A stretch of DNA of 64,000 nt, taken from assembly GCF_008042035.1 (NCBI RefSeq), contig NZ_RDBL01000009.1, positions 335,179-399,178 on the forward strand, written 5' to 3'. A model generated the notes under the pieces. The model was not told where the DNA came from and did no database searches. It saw only the letters and a program-made list of their open reading frames with translations. Numbering within the stretch: position 1 is the stretch's first letter; every line of letters begins with the position of its first letter. The translations under genes and the position numbers were made by a program. This DNA comes from Streptomyces sp. col6. Lineage in GTDB: Bacteria; Actinomycetota; Actinomycetes; Streptomycetales; Streptomycetaceae. Of this stretch, positions 57,992 through 64,000 are shown one piece after another.

Positions 57992-59539
57992 ATGCGTTAC
58001 TTTGCCAAGCGAACTACACGCTTTACCAGGCACTCCGGGCTGGTCGCTGCAGCAGCGTCGGGAGTCGTACTGTCCAGCATGCCTGGCGTTGCATATACCC
58101 AAGGTAAGTCTGAGCCTGGGGCTTCCGGCAGGGGGGTTGGTTCGTATTCGAGGCCATCTGATATTCCTACCGATGGCCTCAAGTATGCTGTAGCTCTGCC
58201 TTTTTACCAGAAGAACGGCGCTTACATTGACACGGTAGCGACACCTCAGAATATCGACAAGGGGGCTACCAATACAGTCGGCCTCACGCAGAGTGTGTCA
58301 ACGAGCCAGACGCTCCCACAAGGGGTCAGTGCCAGCTCGAGGAGCACAGTCAGCTCCGTCCTTGGGGTCGTCCTGAAAACGACTGTGGCGAAAATTGCAG
58401 CGCAGTACGGCATCGACAAGGAAGCCGCAGAACAGGCAGTCAATTCTCTACTTGGACTAAACTCGGGCACCGCAAAGAATCCCGAAATCAAGAAAGAAGT
58501 CACCTTCACCACCAGCAACACGATGACCATTAAGGCCATTACTCAGAGCATTACTGCACGCCCTGTATTCTATAGAGTCAAAACAGTCTCCGATGAATGG
58601 ATCAAAGATGATCATTCCGGAGATCTTCAGTTGACGGATCAGAATGTCGTGTCGGACGTCGTCGTGAAAATGGGCTGGCAGCTGGAATGCGGCAAGAAGC
58701 TCTGCCAGCCCGGGGTGGACTACACGCAGCCCGGAATGGACCTCAAGCCGGCAGACGAGTGGCCCGCCAATGGCCTTGACCTCTCGCCTTCGGGCGCACC
58801 GGACAGTTTTGAACCAGGACAAGAGCATGCCGAAAACGGTGTTCGGTGGACGGGGTCCGGGCCAGCACAATGCAACGTAGAGTCAACCGGGCAGCGTGAG
58901 GACGCGGGCGGAGTCCTCAAGTGGATGCCACTTGCAGTAAAGTGCCCGCGCCCGAAAGAGGGCGACCCCAGAGCTATCGAGATCTATCGATTCACGTACC
59001 ATGTCGAGGGGATGACCGGCCCAGGCCCTAATGACTGGGACTCCAACTACGCGAACGGGACGATTGCCGACTCTCCGGATTACCAGAGGCACATTGTTCG
59101 CAGTGTGACCGATAGCGAGATCATGCGTGAACAGAGGGGGATTCCCGCCGACGGAAAATGGCGCAATTTCGCCCTGGACAATAACCTGACTGTGGGTCTC
59201 TGGTATGGCGACCCGAAGTGGCGTGTCGATATTGTCCCGGTCGAGGGCTACGTGGAGCCAGGGGCTGCGATTGGCCCGGTGATCAATAGGGGCTACATTC
59301 AGTTCTCCTACGAATTCACACGGCCCGGCGACAAGAACTTTATCCGCGTATACCGCAGCGGTGCCGACATCAACAAGGATTCTTACCTCGCTATGAGGGT
59401 CCCCAGCCTCGACGCAGGGCAGCATACGGTGGTCATGACGGAACCGAGGAGTTGGCCGCAGGGGGAATACACCGTCCATGCGATGACCGAGAAGGACGGG
59501 CGTCTGGTGTCGCTGGCCTCCAGAGACTTCCGGGCTTGA
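57992..59539 (+). CDS. Large secreted protein of unknown family, lower GC than neighbours
   Basis: The 515-residue protein has a Sec or Tat-like signal peptide (RHSGLVAAAASGVVLSSMPG, cleavage near VAYTQG). Residues 90-200 are very rich in Ser/Thr and alternate polar and hydrophobic residues (NTVGLTQSVSTSQTL, KEVTFTTSNTMTIKAIT), as in amphipathic beta-hairpins of beta-pore-forming proteins. The rest is strand-rich with three cysteines and no catalytic motif. Codon use contains many A/T-ending codons, unlike the flanking genes, which suggests transfer. AGAGGAG lies four bases before the ATG, and the upstream 140 bp are AT-rich. The toxin-like reading is a guess. Confidence 0.85.
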   Translation: MRYFAKRTTRFTRHSGLVAAAASGVVLSSMPGVAYTQGKSEPGASGRGVGSYSRPSDIPTDGLKYAVALPFYQKNGAYIDTVATPQNIDKGATNTVGLTQSVSTSQTLPQGVSASSRSTVSSVLGVVLKTTVAKIAAQYGIDKEAAEQAVNSLLGLNSGTAKNPEIKKEVTFTTSNTMTIKAITQSITARPVFYRVKTVSDEWIKDDHSGDLQLTDQNVVSDVVVKMGWQLECGKKLCQPGVDYTQPGMDLKPADEWPANGLDLSPSGAPDSFEPGQEHAENGVRWTGSGPAQCNVESTGQREDAGGVLKWMPLAVKCPRPKEGDPRAIEIYRFTYHVEGMTGPGPNDWDSNYANGTIADSPDYQRHIVRSVTDSEIMREQRGIPADGKWRNFALDNNLTVGLWYGDPKWRVDIVPVEGYVEPGAAIGPVINRGYIQFSYEFTRPGDKNFIRVYRSGADINKDSYLAMRVPSLDAGQHTVVMTEPRSWPQGEYTVHAMTEKDGRLVSLASRDFRA

Positions 59540-60353
59540 TGGCCGAACGGTGAAACACCTGGGCGGGCGCCGACTGGATGCGGATTAGGTTGCGGGCAGC
59601 AGTAGCAGTTGGCCGTTCCAGCGCTCAGGCCGACGGCTTCGACCCCGTTGAGCGCGGTCTTGCGCAGGGTCTGACCGGGAGCAGCATCTTCCTGGACGGT
59701 CTCGGCGAACTCCCCGAGAACCTAGTCGGCGACGGAGGGGATGGCGGCATCCCTCGGCCATCGGCGTCGATGGCGAGGACGAACGTGATACGCGTGCTGC
59801 CGGTGATGGTCGCCCGCGCGTCGTGCGAGAGGCCCGGTCCTGCCTCTGCGGCCAGTACGGCCACGGCTCCGTTGCGCGGCGTAGATCGGTGGCGCGGCTG
59901 ACGAGCTCCGTCAGCCAGTCACGCTTGCCCCTCCCGCACTTCCCCGTGCCTGGGGTCGCACTCGCCCACGGATCGTCCGACCGGTTTCCAGCACCAGCTC
60001 ACAGGAGCCGCCCTCGGCTTCGCCCGCATCGATCCCACCTCACCGGCACAACCCGAGCCCGCACCCGCCACTTCGTAGCACTGTGCCCCGTCGAGCTGAC
60101 GCGCGACGGGGCACAAGCAGGAGCCGAATGAACCAACTGCGTCCGGATGATCCGTACCGTCCCCGGCCGGTTGCTCAGCCGGGCTCCGCCTGTTCCGGCC
60201 GACCCACCACGCGATCTCTTCAGTGGGTACCTGGGTGGCTCGCTCCTGCCCTTCGGGGGGAGCGTTCACGAGTGGCGGCGAGGTTACGGTACCGCCGTCC
60301 GGAGTGGCCATGCCCGATGGACCAGCGCACACCGTGCGCATGCTGCGTCAGCA
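59540..60353. other. 800-bp stretch with gene scraps and a hairpin
   Basis: No intact gene. A minus-strand frame (about 59590-59720) reads LGEFAETVQEDAAPGQTLRK then TALNGVEAVGL, which looks like real protein but has an in-frame stop before it; family unknown. A hairpin with perfect 12-base arms (60082-60093 and 60104-60115, 10-base loop) could be a terminator. Confidence 0.4.
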
Positions 60354-61364
60354 TCAGTCCTCGGCCTGCATGGCCGGACCCCGCGCGCGCTCAGCGTGGT
60401 CAGCACCTGGGGCGGGTGTCCCGCGGGAAGCCGCTCGGCCATTCCACTCGTCGACAGCGAGGAACAGCACGGCAAACAGAAGAAGTGCCGTGCCGGTGAG
60501 TACGGTCGCGTCGAGCCGCTCGCCGAAGGCCAGAACGCCGATGACCGCCGCGGTGAGCGGCTCCACCAGAGCGACCACGGAAGCGGTGGTCGCCCGTACG
60601 ACTCCTAGGCCGACGAAGAACAAGGTGTACGCCACCGCCGTCGGCACAGCCCCCAGGTAGACGATCAGGCCCACGGTCCGTACCGGACGCTCCAGGTCGG
60701 GCAGCAAGCCCTCCAGAAGAGCCATCGGCAGAAGGCAGACTGTGCCGACCGCAAAGCCGGTCAGCGTGGACTCGAACCCGCCACCGGCGTCCCCTCGACC
60801 GGAGGATCGGCCCAGCAAGGTCACGCCCGCGTAGCCGACCGCGGACAGCAACGCGCATCCAATGCCCAGCAATGGAGCCGAACCGGTAGTCCCGTCTGCG
60901 CCGATCGTCAGCAGCATCAGGCCGACTACGCCGCTCGCCATCGCCGTGTTTCCGGCGGCGCCGGTGCGCTCGCCGAGCGTGAACCGGGCGCCGACGGCGA
61001 CCAGTACAGGGCCTGAACCCAGGGTCACCATCGTGGCCACGGTCAACCCGGCCTGCTGCACAGAGGCGAAGTAGGCCGTCTGGTACACCGCCAGCCCGCA
61101 GCCTGTGATCACGGTTCGCCGTGGGTTCGCCGCGAACGTTGTGCGCAGTGCCGGCGCCATCTCCGGCCGCCGGGACCGTCGGACCAGGTGAGCTGCCAGG
61201 AGCAGCCCGAGTCCGGTGAGGAACCGCCAGAAGGAAACGGAGATGGGGCCCATTCCGCCTACGTCATTCAGTTCGGCGGCCACCGCGCCGCCGGTGCCCC
61301 AAGCTGTGGCTGCGATCGCGACACAGAAAACACCCTGCCGAACAGGCAGGGAAGAGGAATGCAA
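60354..61364 (-). CDS. EamA-family (DMT) transporter
   Basis: The 336-residue protein has ten membrane helices in two EamA repeats. The first starts at AATAWGTGGAVAAELND with SFWRFLTGLGLLLA, the second at GIGCALLSAVGYAGVTLLG and ends with SVVALVEPLTAAVIGVLAFG. This is the drug/metabolite exporter pattern. The start is TTG 61364 with GAGGAG seven bases upstream; no ATG or GTG fits better. Substrate unknown. Confidence 0.92.
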   Translation of the reverse strand: MHSSSLPVRQGVFCVAIAATAWGTGGAVAAELNDVGGMGPISVSFWRFLTGLGLLLAAHLVRRSRRPEMAPALRTTFAANPRRTVITGCGLAVYQTAYFASVQQAGLTVATMVTLGSGPVLVAVGARFTLGERTGAAGNTAMASGVVGLMLLTIGADGTTGSAPLLGIGCALLSAVGYAGVTLLGRSSGRGDAGGGFESTLTGFAVGTVCLLPMALLEGLLPDLERPVRTVGLIVYLGAVPTAVAYTLFFVGLGVVRATTASVVALVEPLTAAVIGVLAFGERLDATVLTGTALLLFAVLFLAVDEWNGRAASRGTPAPGADHAERARGPAMQAED

Positions 61365-61845
61365 CTGAGGTCTCCTCGATTGATTGCCATCACGATGTCC
61401 CCGTGGGCAACCTGCGCAGCTGTCCCGGCACCTCCGGGACAGCTCTGCATGACTGCCCGCCTTATGCGGCGGGCGGCGGAAGTTTCAGAAACAGCTGCAT
61501 GTGACCACCCTACTCATCAAAGGGGTGCTGCTTCCGGCCCTCCAGCGACAACGTGCGCATGCACCGGGGTGACTCCGCCAGGACTCGACGGACACGCACA
61601 GCACCGCGGCACCAACCGGTCTGCCTCTGCGGAAACGGCCGTGCTCGGGCTCGGACACGTCCGTGACCTGAGCCGCAGTCGGCCCTGAGGGGCAACTGCG
61701 ATGCACAGAAAGCGGCAGGTCCGCGGGCGGCACGGGGAGGCGCGACCGCTCGTCGCTCAGGGAGGTCGGGCCCCGGGATCGTCGGACGGTTCGTGCTCGG
61801 TGACAGCCGGCCGGTTTCTCCGCGGCGGACGCGCCCGGCCTTCCC
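61365..61845. other. Divergent gap between EamA transporter and P450 genes
   Basis: This 480-bp gap separates divergent genes and must carry both promoters. No gene or clear promoter box is seen. Confidence 0.4.
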
Positions 61846-63279
61846 GTGACCGCCACGGCGGTTAATCGTTTCCCAACCGTACTGGCAGCCGGACCCGCAG
61901 AGGCCGACGAACATGGACAGGACGGCCAACTCATGCGTGTCGACAGGACGTCCTGCCCCGGTGAACCGCCCGTACCGCCCGGCCCGGAGGTATTCACCCC
62001 CTCCCGCGCCCTGCGGTTCTGGCTCAACCCGGCCAACCTGGCGGCCCGCCTCGACCGGTCCGGCCCGGTCGTCAGGACCAGGACCGGTCCGGCGACCGCC
62101 TTCCAGGTCAACGACCCGTCGCTGCTGCGCAAGGTAGGCAGTGACGAGGACACCTTCCGGTTCTGGGGCCCGGACCCGAGCCTGCGCGACTTCAATGAGA
62201 ACGGCGTGGTCGGCCTTGAGGGCGCCGCTCACCGGGAGCGGCGCGCCGTGATGAGGCCCGCGTTCGCCGCGTCCCGGCTCACCGCTCTCGGGCCCAGTGT
62301 CCAAGCCTGTACCCGGCGCCTTCTCGCCGATCTGCCCGCGGACCGGCCGCTCGGCATCCGGGTGGAGATGAGCCGGCTCGCCTGCGGCCTCCTCGTCAGC
62401 TGTGTCCTCAACAGCGAGCTCGATCCCGACACCTTGTCCGGGATCGCGGCCGCCCGTTCCACCCTGTCGGGTGGCACCTTCTGGCGCTACGCGCTCTCAC
62501 CCTGGCCCTGGGTGCCCGTCCCCCGGCGCCGCGCCTGCCGCCGCGCGCTGGCAGAACTGGACGAGGCCGTCAGCCAGGTGCGAGCCCGGCACCGGCCCGC
62601 CCCGGACGGCCAGGATCTGGTGTCCCTGCTCGAAGGCGCCGCCGGCGGGAATCCCCACCTGGTGCACCGCGACATCCGTGCCCTGCTGATCGCCGGCATG
62701 GAGACCAGCGCGTCCACACTCGCCTGGGCCTGTTACGAACTGGGCCGCCACCCGCACTACCAGCAAGCGCTCCGGGACGAAGCCGACGCCGCACCCGATC
62801 CCAGCCGCCTCCACGCACATCAGCTTCCGCTCGCGACCGCCTTCGTCCAGGAAGTCACCCGCCTTCACGGCATCCCGTTCCTGGTCCGCCGCACCCGCCA
62901 CCAGACCCACCAGGGCGGTGTACGGATCCCGGCCGGGGCCGTGGTCACCCTGCCGCTGGGGGCCCTGCGCCGGGACAGGAACCGCTACCCTGACCCGGAC
63001 GTGTTCGACCCGCAGCGCTGGCACCCAGACGCCGAGCCGAAAGCGGCCCCCGCCGCGCTTCTCGCCTACGGCCTTGGTCCCCGGTACTGCCCCGGCGCGG
63101 CCGCGGCCGATGTCATGCTGCCCGTCGCCCTGGCAACCCTCGCAAGCACGCGCACGCTGCGCCCGGCCCGACCGGGCCGCCGGATCGGCGTGAGCCTTGA
63201 ACTCACTCCGACACCCAAGGGCCTGACCATGTACGCCACACCATGCGAACCTCGGCCCACCGGCCCCCCGGGGGTGTGA
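61846..63279 (+). CDS. Cytochrome P450
   Basis: The 477-residue protein has the I-helix motif AGMETSAS, the K-helix ExxR in EVTRLHG, the meander region RYPDPDVFDPQRWHPD and the heme loop YGLGPRYCPG with Cys415. The first heme-loop residue is Tyr rather than the usual Phe. The Glu-Thr pair in AGMETS is the acid-alcohol pair for oxygen activation. No ferredoxin gene is adjacent. GTG 61846 is used, but no strong ribosome-binding site is visible and the first 30 residues are unlike the family, so the true start may be downstream. Confidence 0.93.
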   Translation: MTATAVNRFPTVLAAGPAEADEHGQDGQLMRVDRTSCPGEPPVPPGPEVFTPSRALRFWLNPANLAARLDRSGPVVRTRTGPATAFQVNDPSLLRKVGSDEDTFRFWGPDPSLRDFNENGVVGLEGAAHRERRAVMRPAFAASRLTALGPSVQACTRRLLADLPADRPLGIRVEMSRLACGLLVSCVLNSELDPDTLSGIAAARSTLSGGTFWRYALSPWPWVPVPRRRACRRALAELDEAVSQVRARHRPAPDGQDLVSLLEGAAGGNPHLVHRDIRALLIAGMETSASTLAWACYELGRHPHYQQALRDEADAAPDPSRLHAHQLPLATAFVQEVTRLHGIPFLVRRTRHQTHQGGVRIPAGAVVTLPLGALRRDRNRYPDPDVFDPQRWHPDAEPKAAPAALLAYGLGPRYCPGAAAADVMLPVALATLASTRTLRPARPGRRIGVSLELTPTPKGLTMYATPCEPRPTGPPGV

Positions 63280-63551
63280 GCGGCAACAGGAACCTGCACC
63301 ACCAGGAGGTCCCCTCTGCTGCTTCGTCGGTGCCGGCCGGAATACCGCCCGTATTCGGCCGCCACCTTGCCCTCAGGCGCTGGGCGCCTCGGTCCGGCTG
63401 CGGGCACAACGCCGTCGACGCAGCCCGCAAGGCACGAGAAGTCGTCTCCCAACTCCTCGACGACAACTACGACAACGAGATCGCGCCCCGCCGGTGGGCA
63501 ATGTGATGATCTACCGGCGAGGAGTGATCCCGTGCGGTTCCGTACCCGCTC
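63280..63551. other. Gap between P450 and methyltransferase genes
   Basis: A plus-strand frame ends near 63506 with VDAARKAREVVSQLLDDNYD, which reads like a helical protein tail but cannot be assigned. Nothing else is supported. Confidence 0.35.
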
Positions 63552-64000
63552 TCAGGCAGTGCCGTGCTTGAGGCCCAGGCCGCCACGGAATCCCATGTCG
63601 TCAGGCCCCTCGGACACCGATGCGTCCGGGCGCCAGCGGTCGACGGGCACTACGCCCGGCTCCAGCAGTTCCAGTCCCGTGAAGAATTCCTCGATCTGCT
63701 TCTGTGTGCGCAGCACCACGGGCTTGGAGACCTTGTTCTGCCGGTAGAAGGCCGATGCCTGCGCTGCCCTGACGGGATCTGCGTCACCGCAGGCATGGGA
63801 CAACGCGACATACGAGCCGGCCGGAAGAGCGTCCACGAGGACCTGCAGGACGCCCGCCGGGTCCTCGTCTTCGTCGAGGAAGTGCAGGATCGCGGCCAGT
63901 ACCAGGCCCACCGGACGTGTCATGTCGAGTGTCTCGGTCACCTCAGGCGATTCGAGTACCGCGCGCGGGTCACGCAGGTCGGCCTGCAGGTAGGTCGATC
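63552..64000 (-). CDS. SAM-dependent methyltransferase of the DUF574 (Methyltransf_19) type, 5' end outside
   Basis: The frame is open to the right edge. The visible 148 residues read TYLQADLRDPRAVLESPEVT, MTRPVGLVLAAILHFLDEDE, ALPAGSYVALSHACGD, then the family-typical C-terminus FTGLELLEPGVVPVDRWRPD. Streptomyces genomes hold many copies of this family, often next to DUF397 and helix-turn-helix genes. Function is unknown beyond the fold. The N-terminal SAM-binding motif lies beyond the window. Confidence 0.92.
   Translation of the reverse strand, partial: STYLQADLRDPRAVLESPEVTETLDMTRPVGLVLAAILHFLDEDEDPAGVLQVLVDALPAGSYVALSHACGDADPVRAAQASAFYRQNKVSKPVVLRTQKQIEEFFTGLELLEPGVVPVDRWRPDASVSEGPDDMGFRGGLGLKHGTA

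Noticed and set aside
61846..63279. P450 as tailoring enzyme of the PKS pathway
   Set aside because: It lies about 10 kb from the PKS operon with unrelated genes between, so there is no contextual support.

Overview
The window is high-GC actinobacterial DNA, almost certainly from a Streptomyces. The evidence is third-position G/C bias, GTG and TTG starts, mycothiol-type arsenate reductase, bacterial Ku, SpoIIE-type phosphatase, an IclR regulator, Streptomyces-type secreted proteins and a large modular type I polyketide synthase (PKS). No tRNA, rRNA or CRISPR array was seen.

Left part (1-19 kb): a partial DUF1963-like gene, a C-terminally truncated methyltransferase, a DUF3253 protein and a small secreted protein. 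A histidine kinase/response regulator pair (3.1-4.9 kb) and an IS5-type transposase relic follow, then a STAS anti-sigma antagonist. A complete arsenic locus spans 6.9-9.8 kb: arsR-acr3-arsC-arsN1 on the minus strand and an ArsI/CadI-type gene divergently on the plus strand. Stress and envelope genes come next: a PRC-barrel protein, a small hydrophobic protein, an MFS-SpoIIE fusion, an EF-hand protein and Ku. Among them lie decayed fragments of DnaE and Ku.

Middle (19-27 kb): a gene graveyard. It holds a HATPase-like gene and a nearly identical dead copy 6.5 kb away, IS5 and other transposase scraps, and fragments of IclR, methyltransferase, SDR and beta-propeller genes. A few intact genes are interspersed: a PQ-loop membrane protein, a Cys-rich protein and an ArsR-SRPBCC fusion. 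A TetR/azoreductase-like divergent pair ends this stretch.

PKS cluster (28.6-52.3 kb, minus strand): one operon reading ccr, pks1, pks2, pks3, FAD monooxygenase, with overlapping or nearly touching genes. The domain order is KSQ-AT-ACP / KS-AT-DH-KR-ACP (pks1); KS-AT-DH-KR-ACP / KS-AT-ACP (pks2); KS-AT-ACP-TE (pks3). Four ATs carry the malonyl signature HAFH. The last AT carries an unusual GAGH signature. The reductive carboxylase has Ala163 and Gly362, the wide-pocket pair recalled from CinF. Together these predict a pentaketide with one alkylmalonyl-derived unit, most simply a 3-alkyl-4-hydroxy-6-pentadienyl-2-pyrone that the monooxygenase may oxidise. I do not recognise this cluster as a described one.

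Right part (52.6-64 kb): an aminoglycoside-type kinase, a TetR/MFS/cupin module with a clear operator palindrome, and secreted proteins. One of the secreted proteins is a 515-residue protein of lower GC and unknown family. An EamA transporter, a P450 and a partial SAM-dependent methyltransferase follow.
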